IMG/VR virus record: IMGVR_UViG_3300031565_000160
Location: 1 to 36,920 of that record
Reading direction: 5' to 3' (one strand)
DNA: 36,920 nt
Origin: a virus
Shown: piece by piece, positions 8,173 to 13,719 of the stretch
Layout: every line of letters starts with the position of its first letter
Position numbering within the stretch: the stretch's first letter is position 1
Notes under the pieces: model-generated
The model's input: the letters and a program-made list of their open reading frames with translations, nothing else
What the model was told of the DNA's origin: nothing
The model's database searches: none
Program-made: the position numbers and the translations under genes

Positions 8173-8404
8173 CTCATGGGATTTTTTAAAGTTTGTTTTG
8201 TCAGGAGTTGTTACTGGTTTATCATTCGTTATGGTTTATTTTTTCAATCAAATCCAGACAATGAAAGAGAAGATTACCGACAATAAGCAAGCCATAGCAT
8301 TGAATGACCAGCACGATATAAACACAGATAGAACACTATTAGAATTGAAATCACTAATTGAGAGATTAGAAAGTAAAATAGACACTTTAATTTTGAAAAA
8401 ATGA
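8159..8404 (+). CDS. Putative holin or holin-like membrane protein
   Basis: This 81-residue protein has one membrane helix at about residues 9-30 (FLKFVLSGVVTGLSFVMVYF) and a charged, Lys/Glu/Leu-rich coiled-coil tail ending in LILKK. Size, topology and a 4-base overlap with the endolysin start make a holin or holin regulator the most likely role. It resembles its upstream neighbour in architecture, so the two may act together. Confidence 0.5.
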   Translation: MENIDSWDFLKFVLSGVVTGLSFVMVYFFNQIQTMKEKITDNKQAIALNDQHDINTDRTLLELKSLIERLESKIDTLILKK

Positions 8405-8808
8405 GCTATAAATTTGGAAGCAGAAGCAAAGAAAGGATGATGGGTGTGCAAGATATACTTATAGAGTGTGCAACAAGAGCCTTATCTATTTCTAAACACG
8501 ATATGACTATTCCTGAAACTGGTGGTTTGAGAACACCACAGGAACAAAACGAGTTATTCAAAAAAGGCTATTCACAAATGGATGGATTTGAAAAGAAATC
8601 TTATCATCAAAGTGGTTTTGCTTTAGATGTAATTCCTGTTACTGGTTACGATGATGCAGGATCATTCAGACACTTCGCTAAATGTATGTGGTATTCATGG
8701 CAGTTAATGCAGAAGGAAGGCAAGATACCAAACAACTATTATTTAGAATATGGTGGTCATTGGACTAATTTTGTGGACGTACCACATTGGCAAATAAATA
8801 AGAAATAA
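8401..8808 (+). CDS. Endolysin, M15-family D-Ala/L-Ala-D-Glu peptidase
   Basis: This 135-residue zinc peptidase would cut peptide cross-links of peptidoglycan at the end of infection. The M15 signature is complete: GGLRTPQEQN (41-50), SYHQSGFALD with zinc ligands H69 and D76, and DVPHW with catalytic D126 and zinc ligand H129. The length matches single-domain phage enzymes of the T5 endolysin/VanY-like group; no cell-wall-binding domain is present. It has no signal peptide, so it would depend on a holin from the neighbouring genes. Confidence 0.9.
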   Translation: MSYKFGSRSKERMMGVQDILIECATRALSISKHDMTIPETGGLRTPQEQNELFKKGYSQMDGFEKKSYHQSGFALDVIPVTGYDDAGSFRHFAKCMWYSWQLMQKEGKIPNNYYLEYGGHWTNFVDVPHWQINKK

Positions 8809-8810
8809 GC

Positions 8811-9095
8811 ATGGCAAAATACAAAGAAAAAAACGGACAAAGTAGATTAGCTGCTATATTTAAAAGTGATGCAGCCACAAAAATCGCATCTTTTATAATG
8901 GATGCTTTGCCAATTCCTAATATAATAAACTATTTGCCTGATCGGAATGGAGATGGAAAGAGAGATTTTAAAGACTTTAAATGGTATGAGATGGCAGGAA
9001 GTGTTGCAGTATTGGCAATCCTTGTTAAATATGGCGTTATAAATATTGACGAAGTTTTGAAGTTGTTAAAGGTTGTAATGCAATATGTTGAATAG
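8811..9095 (+). CDS. Membrane protein with EF-hand-type loop, lysis cassette
   Basis: This 94-residue protein has an amphipathic N-terminal part, a calcium-loop-like DRNGDGKRDFKD at residues 44-55 (Asp, Asn, Asp and Asp in EF-hand spacing), and then a membrane segment at about 61-77 (MAGSVAVLAILVKYGVI). It is the last gene before the terminator at 9154-9182. Similar small proteins sit beside endolysins in phages of Bacteroidota. It might be a second holin or a regulator of lysis; the calcium-binding idea rests only on the loop spacing. Confidence 0.55.
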   Translation: MAKYKEKNGQSRLAAIFKSDAATKIASFIMDALPIPNIINYLPDRNGDGKRDFKDFKWYEMAGSVAVLAILVKYGVINIDEVLKLLKVVMQYVE

Positions 9096-9101
9096 ATTGT
9101 A

Positions 9102-9109
9102 TATATTTG
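9102..9109 (+). promoter_or_regulatory. Candidate -7 promoter box (TATATTTG)
   Basis: An exact TAnnTTTG box seven bases after the lysis cassette stop. It would drive only about 70 bases before the terminator at 9154-9182, so either it makes a short RNA or it is not used. No TTG lies at the preferred distance upstream. Confidence 0.3.
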
Positions 9110-9153
9110 TTCTTAGATTTGTTCCATAGTTTGTTTTGTTTAAGTGAATATTT

Positions 9154-9182
9154 AAAAGCCCTGGTGATTCGGGGTTTTTTTT
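9154..9182 (+). terminator. Rho-independent terminator of the late/lysis operon
   Basis: AAAAGCCC at 9154-9161 pairs with GGGTTTTT at 9172-9179 (one G-T pair), closing a ten-base loop, and the 3' side runs into a T tract through 9182. It lies 59 bases after the last lysis gene and before the early region, where the late transcript should end. Confidence 0.75.
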
Positions 9183-9236
9183 ATGCCTAATAAAAAATAA
9201 TTGTATATTAATAGTATATATTAAATATACTTTGTA

Positions 9237-9244
9237 TATATTTA
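9237..9244 (+). promoter_or_regulatory. Candidate early promoter -7 box (TATATTTA)
   Basis: TATATTTAC lies 27 bases before the first early gene at 9271 in a very A/T-rich stretch (9183-9270). It matches TAnnTTTG except for the last base. A TTG at 9201-9203 is too far for the usual spacing and one at 9232-9234 is too near, so the -33 element is unclear. The position just after the terminator fits the main early promoter. Confidence 0.4.
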
Positions 9245-9270
9245 CAACATCAAACAAAAACAATAAGACA

Positions 9271-9495
9271 ATGACAACTTTAGCAATCAAAACATCAATT
9301 CAAGATTTAAGCAACGGACATCAACTTGCAATGTCAAATTTGCCAATATGGTCTCAAATAATGCAATTAGCTGATGAGAAAAAACATTTTGCATCAGAAA
9401 TAGTTGAAAGAGCAATCTTAGATCACAAACCAATAAGTGAGAAACAAGCATGGGTAGTAGCATTTTTTGCAAAAAACAACGGACTAACAAACTAA
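9271..9495 (+). CDS. Small early protein, unknown
   Basis: This 74-residue protein starts at the ATG at 9271, after a purine/A-rich leader; a frame-compatible ATG at 9232 lies within the promoter box region and is unlikely. It has two helical parts, the second being ADEKKHFASEIVERAILDHK, then KPISEKQAWVVAFFAKNNG. The S-E-K-Q-A segment resembles a motif of small phage and plasmid proteins of unknown function. It is the first gene of the early operon. Confidence 0.55.
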   Translation: MTTLAIKTSIQDLSNGHQLAMSNLPIWSQIMQLADEKKHFASEIVERAILDHKPISEKQAWVVAFFAKNNGLTN

Positions 9496-9500
9496 ATCAA

Positions 9501-9836
9501 ATGAGACTCACAGCAGAACAGTTAAAAGACATCAACAAAAACCTTAGAGACATCCATATAGAACTTGATTGGCGTCATGGAAAAGGCGAATACATTAACG
9601 AAGCACATGAGGTAGAATCTAAAGGCTATCTAATAGTCATTGACATATCATGTCATGGTTCGGCTATTAAAAGACCTAGTGGTTTTATGGAAGAGCCAAC
9701 CTACACAAATCAACAATACTCAAAAACGATTTATTCTATTACTGTTTACGATTTAGATGGATTTAAACTTATGATCAATGACAAACAGTTTAGATCAATC
9801 GAACACAATCTTATAAACAACATCTACATATCATGA
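9501..9836 (+). CDS. Early protein, unknown
   Basis: This 111-residue protein starts at the ATG at 9501, just after the previous stop; an in-frame ATG at 9450 would overlap the previous gene by 46 bases and is disfavoured. It reads as alpha then beta (LRDIHIELDWRHGKGEYINE, YLIVIDISCHGSAIK, TIYSITVYDLDGFKLMI) with no recognised motif. The stop overlaps the next start (ATGA at 9833-9836). Confidence 0.5.
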   Translation: MRLTAEQLKDINKNLRDIHIELDWRHGKGEYINEAHEVESKGYLIVIDISCHGSAIKRPSGFMEEPTYTNQQYSKTIYSITVYDLDGFKLMINDKQFRSIEHNLINNIYIS

Positions 9837-9964
9837 CTGATTTAGAAAGACTCTATGAGTGGTTAATAACAGATAACCGAGAACCAGCTAGGACAAAGTT
9901 CACATCTGGACTATTGAGAAACGTAGCAAAAGAAATTGAATATCAACTAAAACAAAACAAATGA
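9833..9964 (+). CDS. Small 43-residue early protein
   Basis: The ORF begins ATGA over the previous stop and ends in a similar overlap with the next start at 9961. The product is soluble, charged and helical (LERLYEWLITDNREPARTKF, then LLRNVAKEIEYQLKQ). No family is recognised. The exact couplings on both sides support it as a gene. Confidence 0.5.
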   Translation: MTDLERLYEWLITDNREPARTKFTSGLLRNVAKEIEYQLKQNK

Positions 9965-10050
9965 CACACGAAGAGCCAAACCCCGACACAGTAGGATTAG
10001 CTATTTTAATAATGCTAATAATTATCACAATTTTAACACTAATACTATGA
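9961..10050 (+). CDS. 29-residue single-pass membrane microprotein
   Basis: The ORF overlaps its neighbours by 4 bases on both sides. Residues 1-10 are polar (MTHEEPNPDT) and residues 11-29 form one continuous hydrophobic helix (VGLAILIMLIIITILTLIL). It has no charged tail. It may modify the host membrane early in infection. Function unknown. Confidence 0.5.
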   Translation: MTHEEPNPDTVGLAILIMLIIITILTLIL

Positions 10051-10268
10051 TGGTTGAAACTTTTTATAGCGAAATAAGCCTAGAAGATTTAGAAGATCAG
10101 ATTTCTAAATTCTTGCTAGACAACAATTTTAGACAAGTTGAAAAGAGATTGACCTCATGTATATCTAGTAGTCATGTTGACTATGTGGCTCAGGTCATGT
10201 ATGAGGAAGACTACTGCCTTTATGAAATAGTAGAGGAAATAGAACGTAACTTTAAATATCAAAACTAA
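10047..10268 (+). CDS. Small acidic early protein
   Basis: This 73-residue, Glu/Asp-rich helical protein (SLEDLEDQISKFLLDNNFRQ, then SSHVDYVAQVMYEEDYC) starts at tandem ATGs at 10047/10050 and overlaps both neighbours. It carries three cysteines without zinc spacing. No family is recognised; small acidic early proteins often bind host enzymes, but that is speculation here. Confidence 0.5.
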   Translation: MMVETFYSEISLEDLEDQISKFLLDNNFRQVEKRLTSCISSSHVDYVAQVMYEEDYCLYEIVEEIERNFKYQN

Positions 10269-10375
10269 TGGAACAAAACAGAGGTCCTAGATTCCTAAGT
10301 ATAGGAGTCTTTATTTCAACAATCATAATCGTATCAACGATAATGACACTTTACCTTTTAATACAATTATTATGA
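10268..10375 (+). CDS. 35-residue single-pass membrane microprotein
   Basis: The ATG at 10268 shares a base with the previous stop (TAATG) and the stop overlaps the next start at 10372. A short basic N terminus (MEQNRGPRF) precedes a hydrophobic helix to the end (SIGVFISTIIIVSTIMTLYL). The positive N terminus suggests it stays cytoplasmic. It is the second membrane microprotein of this overlapping set. Confidence 0.5.
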   Translation: MEQNRGPRFLSIGVFISTIIIVSTIMTLYLLIQLL

Positions 10376-10545
10376 CGCACAAAATAAGACCAATCCGAAT
10401 GAGCGATGAGTTACATGAGAAAGCTTTAAAAGATGCGTTAGAACATCTAGGGGAGCCTAACTTTTCCGCATGGGTAAAAGTACTATTGAAAATATTTCCA
10501 GAAACTATTAAAAAGAATGTAAATGAAAACACTATTAGCAATTAG
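10372..10545 (+). CDS. Small ribbon-helix-helix-like protein
   Basis: This 57-residue protein has a short strand (KIRPIRMS), helix (DELHEKALKDALEHLG) and a second helix (NFSAWVKVLLKIFP), the order and size of an Arc/CopG-type DNA-binding domain, where the N-terminal strand reads the DNA major groove as a dimer. It overlaps the upstream and downstream genes. A role as an early transcription regulator is plausible but not shown. Confidence 0.45.
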   Translation: MTHKIRPIRMSDELHEKALKDALEHLGEPNFSAWVKVLLKIFPETIKKNVNENTISN

Positions 10546-10666
10546 CCTAGTCATTGGTGCTGGGGTCCTGTCATGGGAGCTGGTTAAAATGAGTTCTAAG
10601 AAAAGTAAAACAAGACAAACAAACAAATACGGAGATGAACAGAGAAAAAATAGCAATACTTTATAA
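10523..10666 (+). CDS. 47-residue protein with N-terminal membrane anchor
   Basis: The ORF starts inside the previous gene (23-base overlap) and ends 32 bases inside the next. Residues 2-20 are hydrophobic (TLLAISLVIGAGVLSWEL), followed by a strongly basic tail (SSKKSKTRQTNKYG). It could be a signal-anchor protein facing the cytoplasm or periplasm. The long overlaps lower confidence. Confidence 0.35.
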   Translation: MKTLLAISLVIGAGVLSWELVKMSSKKSKTRQTNKYGDEQRKNSNTL

Positions 10667-11048
10667 GAAGTATGAACTAACTCAAGATGATGTTTTCAAA
10701 CACAAACATTATCTGATTATAACAAGACCAGGAATTGACAAGATACAAGCAAAAGAAAATATTTTTATTGCTTATGAAGCAGTAAAAGTTGATCCAGAGT
10801 TTTGTGTTGTAAAGGCAATTGCTTCAAAAGAAGATGCTAAAATTGAGACTTTTGGAAGTGCTAAGTACGGTGGTAAAATTCAGAACGATCAAGGCAAGTG
10901 GGTAGAAATAGGAAACACAACCACATGGTATGTAATGGAGATGGCAGAAAAAAGAGCTATGTCTAGGGCTGTATTAAAGCTAACAGGCTTCTATGAACTA
11001 GGAGTATTTGGAGAGGATGAATCAGAAGATTTTAAAAAAGTAAACTAA
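10635..11048 (+). CDS. Probable single-strand annealing / recombination protein
   Basis: This 137-residue protein lies directly before the SSB gene. It has YLIITRPGIDKIQAKENIFI, a beta core, FGSAKYGGK and TWYVMEMAEKRAMSRAVLKL. The A-E-K-R-A-x-x-R-A-V-x-x-L-T-G helix resembles the conserved C-terminal helix of ERF/Rad52-like phage annealing proteins and related factors. A function in strand annealing or DNA protection beside SSB is inferred from this motif and the context, not proven. Confidence 0.45.
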   Translation: MNREKIAILYKKYELTQDDVFKHKHYLIITRPGIDKIQAKENIFIAYEAVKVDPEFCVVKAIASKEDAKIETFGSAKYGGKIQNDQGKWVEIGNTTTWYVMEMAEKRAMSRAVLKLTGFYELGVFGEDESEDFKKVN

Positions 11049-11061
11049 AAACTAAATCAAA

Positions 11062-11436
11062 ATGAGCGAATTTAAATCAGTAGGAAGAATTACAGAAGTA
11101 TTAACCAAGATCACAGGACAAAAGAAAGATGGATCTGGTGAATGGGTTAAACAAGAGTTTATACTAGACACCGATGAGAAGTATAATAACATATTTTGCT
11201 TTGAGTTATTCGGTGAAGAGAAAGTATCGAACTTCGGTAAGTACAATAAGATAGGGGATATTGTTGAAGTGACTTTTAATGTCAACTGCAATAAGTGGAA
11301 GGATAGATTTTTTACAAGTCTTTCAGCTTGGAAGATAACTAAAGTGGAACAGTCTAGCTTTCAAGCCGACAATGAACCAAGAGGTATAATAGCCGAAATG
11401 GAAGGACAAGATGAACCAGATGATCTTCCATTCTAA
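11062..11436 (+). CDS. ssb: DUF3127-type single-stranded DNA-binding protein
   Basis: This 124-residue protein has an OB-fold-like N-terminal part (FKSVGRITEVLTKITGQKKD, then KQEFILDT, IFCFELFGEEK, GDIVEVTFNVN, LSAWKITKVE) as in DUF3127, a family largely confined to Bacteroidota and their phages. The last residues, DEPDDLPF, are the acidic tip by which SSBs recruit partner proteins. It would coat single-stranded DNA during replication and recombination. The next gene starts within its stop (TAATG at 11434-11438). Confidence 0.85.
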   Translation: MSEFKSVGRITEVLTKITGQKKDGSGEWVKQEFILDTDEKYNNIFCFELFGEEKVSNFGKYNKIGDIVEVTFNVNCNKWKDRFFTSLSAWKITKVEQSSFQADNEPRGIIAEMEGQDEPDDLPF

Positions 11437-11642
11437 TGAATCAAGTTAAATCTATAATGCCACAGGAAGTCTATGAGCAAATCCCTAATGAACTTAGGGA
11501 GCTTATAGACATCCAAAACATTGAGCCTAATGAGTTCGACTACTCAAGTGATGAGATATGGTTAGAACTTAAAAAGGAATCAACTAGGGCTTATAAGAAA
11601 CTCAAAGAACGTGAGTATTTAATTAGACACGATTTGCTATGA
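11436..11642 (+). CDS. Small acidic protein after SSB, unknown
   Basis: This 68-residue protein (QEVYEQIPNELRELIDIQNI, then DYSSDEIWLELKKES) is helical and acidic at first, basic at the end. It is translationally coupled to the SSB gene and overlaps the MerR-type gene by 4 bases. No family is recognised. Confidence 0.5.
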   Translation: MNQVKSIMPQEVYEQIPNELRELIDIQNIEPNEFDYSSDEIWLELKKESTRAYKKLKEREYLIRHDLL

Positions 11643-11875
11643 TTAAAAAAGTAAGATTCTCAATAACAGACTTGGCTAATGAGTTAGGAATATCGCAGAC
11701 TAAGATTAGGTTTTGGGAGTCTTACTTTAAAATCAAAGTTGACAGGAAGAAACACAGAGGCGGAAAGCAAGAAAGGTATTACACAATCAAACAAGCTGAT
11801 AAGATTCGTAAGATAGCCAAGATTAAAAAGACTGGCCTATACACTCTTAAAGGCATAGACCAATTATTTTTATGA
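11639..11875 (+). CDS. MerR-type helix-turn-helix DNA-binding protein
   Basis: This 78-residue protein is a single winged-helix domain of the MerR class: FSITDLANELGISQTKIRFW is the helix-turn-helix, followed by the wing RGGKQERYYTIKQADKI and a final LYTLKGIDQLF helix. No effector domain is present. Phage members of this size act as excisionase-like or transcription factors; with no integrase in view, early gene regulation is more likely. It overlaps both neighbours by 4 bases. Confidence 0.75.
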   Translation: MIKKVRFSITDLANELGISQTKIRFWESYFKIKVDRKKHRGGKQERYYTIKQADKIRKIAKIKKTGLYTLKGIDQLFL

Positions 11876-12258
11876 TTAATCAAATAGAGAAAATACTAGA
11901 CTGGTATAGTGTTGAATGTGATTCTTGTGAGATAGCTATTTTAATGAGAGCCGCAGATAAATTGTCTATCCTATCTTATAAATTAGCAGAAGAACTAGCT
12001 GATACCCATAAAGACTACAATCATGCTTATTTCATTCGTAGGATAAGCGTATCTAAAACCGTGAATAGATTAGTTCAAAAAGGGTTAGCAATAAATAAAT
12101 CAGATCACGAGGCATTAGAAGAAAACGAAGATTTTTTTTTTGAAGAGAAGGAAAAGGAATCAGAAAGTTTTAAATTAAATCTTTTATTAAAGCAAGTTAA
12201 TAAAGTGCTTGATAGAATGAATCAAAGAATATCATATATGAAAATCGAATTAAAATAA
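11872..12258 (+). CDS. Conserved phage-type helical protein, unknown
   Basis: This 128-residue protein is almost wholly helical. A central stretch, ADTHKDYNHAYFIRRISVSK, followed by TVNRLVQKGLAINKSDHEAL, looks like a conserved block of a small phage family, but I cannot name it. A run of ten T at 12132-12141 encodes three Phe residues before an EEKEKES stretch. The C-terminal helix is coiled-coil-like. Function unknown. Confidence 0.5.
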   Translation: MINQIEKILDWYSVECDSCEIAILMRAADKLSILSYKLAEELADTHKDYNHAYFIRRISVSKTVNRLVQKGLAINKSDHEALEENEDFFFEEKEKESESFKLNLLLKQVNKVLDRMNQRISYMKIELK

Positions 12259-12264
12259 ACAAAC

Positions 12265-12450
12265 ATGAAAGAACTAACAGACATTAAAAAGCTAACAGAT
12301 GATTTCTTAAATGATATGCATGATACTGTTAAGAAATACAAAACACTAAAGGAAGTGATTAAAGAAGAGGAAGAAGAGTATTTATCTTGTTGCGGTGATA
12401 TCCTCGATCCAGACTTTCCTATTTGTCCTATTTGTTTAGAACATTGTTAA
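12265..12450 (+). CDS. Small protein with C-terminal zinc-ribbon-like cysteines
   Basis: This 61-residue protein has a long charged helix (residues 1-39, with an EEEEE run) and a C-terminal cysteine cluster, SCCGDILDPDFPICPICLEHC, spaced like a treble-clef or zinc ribbon (C42/C43, C54, C57, C61). It may be a zinc-bound adaptor. It precedes another cysteine-rich gene by one base. Confidence 0.5.
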   Translation: MKELTDIKKLTDDFLNDMHDTVKKYKTLKEVIKEEEEEYLSCCGDILDPDFPICPICLEHC

Positions 12451-12451
12451 G

Positions 12452-12682
12452 ATGGGAAAGATAGAAGGAATTTGTATTAAGTCATATCAAGATGAGGATA
12501 GCTTAGATGCCTTTGAAGAGGGTAGAATTGAAGAGTGCGAAATTAAAATACACGAGGTAGGGGATATTGGAATGATTGGAGAAGAGTATTATGATCGTGA
12601 ATACTGGAAGCCTTTAAAATGTCCATACCCAAAAGACAAAGAGTGCAAGAGATATGAACACTCATGTAGGCATTGTAGTTAG
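12452..12682 (+). CDS. Small acidic protein with C-terminal cysteine cluster
   Basis: This 76-residue protein starts with a beta-like acidic part (GKIEGICIKSYQDEDSLDAF) and ends in KCPYPKDKECKRYEHSCRHC, whose Cys/His spacing could bind zinc. It follows the previous cysteine-rich gene after a single base and is followed by a hairpin at 12690-12717. No family is recognised. Confidence 0.5.
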   Translation: MGKIEGICIKSYQDEDSLDAFEEGRIEECEIKIHEVGDIGMIGEEYYDREYWKPLKCPYPKDKECKRYEHSCRHCS

Positions 12683-12689
12683 TTGGTTA

Positions 12690-12717
12690 GACCGATCAGG
12701 GTGGTGCCTGGTCGGTT
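12690..12717 (+). terminator. Strong hairpin, possible terminator or RNA control element
   Basis: An 11-base arm at 12690-12700 (GACCGATCAGG) pairs with 12707-12717 (CCTGGTCGGTT) using two G-T pairs around a six-base loop. It starts eight bases after a stop codon, is much richer in G+C than its surroundings, and is followed by GTTTAAAAAAAAG. The short T run makes it a weak terminator at best; it may instead protect or regulate the next gene's RNA. Confidence 0.5.
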
Positions 12718-12733
12718 GTTTAAAAAAAAGAAT

Positions 12734-13111
12734 ATGAAAGTAAGAAAAGGAATAGATGGCAAACTAGATACCGCGTGGGCTTTACTTGTTAAACTAAAAG
12801 CAGGAATGAAATGTGAATACTGCGGTAAGACTACTTACTTAAATTCGCATCATATTTTCTCCAGATCAAAGAGATCAACTAGATGGAATGTTAATAACGG
12901 TGTATGTCTTTGCGTCGGCCATCATACATTCAGTAGTACATTCTCAGCTCACAAAACACCTCTTGAGTTCGTTGATTGGTTGACTAACAAGAAAGGTGAA
13001 GAGTTTATTGATAGGCTTAGAATACAAGCACATTCACTTTCTAAACTTCACAATTTTGAGAAGCAGATATTGTTAGATGAATTAAACAAAGAAATCAAAA
13101 ACTATGAGTAA
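12734..13111 (+). CDS. HNH-type nuclease
   Basis: This 125-residue protein starts at the ATG at 12734, downstream of the hairpin; an in-frame TTG at 12683 would place the hairpin inside the gene. It has a zinc knuckle and HNH layout: CEYCG (C27, C30), LNSHHIFSRS (H39, H40), NVNNGVCLCVGHH (N53/N54, C60, H63, H64). These match ββα-metal endonucleases; similar small HNH proteins in phages process recombination or replication intermediates. It overlaps the next gene by 8 bases. Confidence 0.75.
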   Translation: MKVRKGIDGKLDTAWALLVKLKAGMKCEYCGKTTYLNSHHIFSRSKRSTRWNVNNGVCLCVGHHTFSSTFSAHKTPLEFVDWLTNKKGEEFIDRLRIQAHSLSKLHNFEKQILLDELNKEIKNYE

Positions 13112-13292
13112 GATATTAGCCAAAGAATTAAAAGCCTGTAAAGCTGATCTAGTACGCTTCTACGACCTTCAAAAGAAGTCAGGGTTATATCCACAGGCAT
13201 TGATAACAAGACGCTTACATTCAATAGATAGTGCTATTGAAATAATACAAGGTGAACAGGCGAAACCAGGAATACAAAACACACTATTTTAA
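13104..13292 (+). CDS. Small helical early protein
   Basis: This 62-residue protein is helical and basic in its first half (KELKACKADLVRFYDLQKKS) and ends KPGIQNTLF. The final hydrophobic tip resembles partner-binding tails such as PCNA/clamp-binding or SSB-type tips, but this is a weak resemblance. It overlaps the nuclease gene and may work with it. Confidence 0.45.
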   Translation: MSKILAKELKACKADLVRFYDLQKKSGLYPQALITRRLHSIDSAIEIIQGEQAKPGIQNTLF

Positions 13293-13309
13293 ACTTTAAA
13301 ACAAACAAA

Positions 13310-13606
13310 ATGTATTACAACACAACAAAAGAAACAGGCGAAACCTTGCAGGAATACAAGAAGAAAGCCTTAACACAGGAACAGAAAATCTTTGAGTTCT
13401 TTAGCCGATACGGATTACCATTCTCGGCATCAGAGATTGAAGAGTCACTTTTTAAAGACAGATTTACTCCTATCACTAGCATACGTAGAGCCTTATCAAA
13501 TCTTTATTCAGATGGCAAGATTAAACAAGTCGGTAAGATCAAAGGAAAGTACGGAAGATCCGAAAATACTTATCAGATAAAAAGCACTCAAACAGAATTA
13601 TTTTAA
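13310..13606 (+). CDS. Small winged-helix-like protein
   Basis: This 98-residue protein has a winged-helix pattern: QEQKIFEFFSRYGLPFSASE, then ITSIRRALSNLYSDGKIKQV, then the wing GKYGRSENTYQI. The helix pair before S-x-x-R-R-A-L-x-x-L is the recognition element in similar small phage proteins. It probably binds DNA. It is the last gene of the early operon before the structured leader at 13608-13719. Confidence 0.6.
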   Translation: MYYNTTKETGETLQEYKKKALTQEQKIFEFFSRYGLPFSASEIEESLFKDRFTPITSIRRALSNLYSDGKIKQVGKIKGKYGRSENTYQIKSTQTELF

Positions 13607-13607
13607 T

Positions 13608-13615
13608 TATATTTA
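13608..13615 (+). promoter_or_regulatory. Candidate -7 promoter box (TATATTTA) for the helicase operon
   Basis: TATATTTAC begins two bases after the previous stop. It matches the -7 consensus except for its last base and is the same form as the box at 9237. No clear -33 TTG is present. Transcription from here would begin about eight bases before the structured leader. Confidence 0.4.
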
Positions 13616-13628
13616 CAATGTTGTTCGA

Positions 13629-13706
13629 CTCTCACACTAGAACGATTCAAAACATTAGAAGCCTTTTTGTATTTCAGAGTGAGAGCTGATTTACATTGAG
13701 GCTTTT
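13629..13706 (+). ncRNA. Pseudoknot-forming 5' leader of the helicase operon
   Basis: Two interleaved stems are visible. CTCTCAC at 13629-13635 pairs with GTGAGAG at 13679-13685 (7 bp), and 13657-13665 pairs with 13698-13706 (9 bp including two G-T pairs). The second arm of stem 1 lies in the loop of stem 2, so both together make an H-type pseudoknot. Stem 2 is followed by TTAATTT and the start codon 13 bases later. It may act as a terminator/attenuator or control ribosome access. No known riboswitch is recognised. Confidence 0.45.
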
Positions 13707-13719
13707 TTAATTTACAATT

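Noticed and set aside
13392-13580. Second + strand ORF inside the winged-helix gene
   Set aside because: It is in an alternative frame of a gene with clear winged-helix character, and its product has no recognisable pattern.
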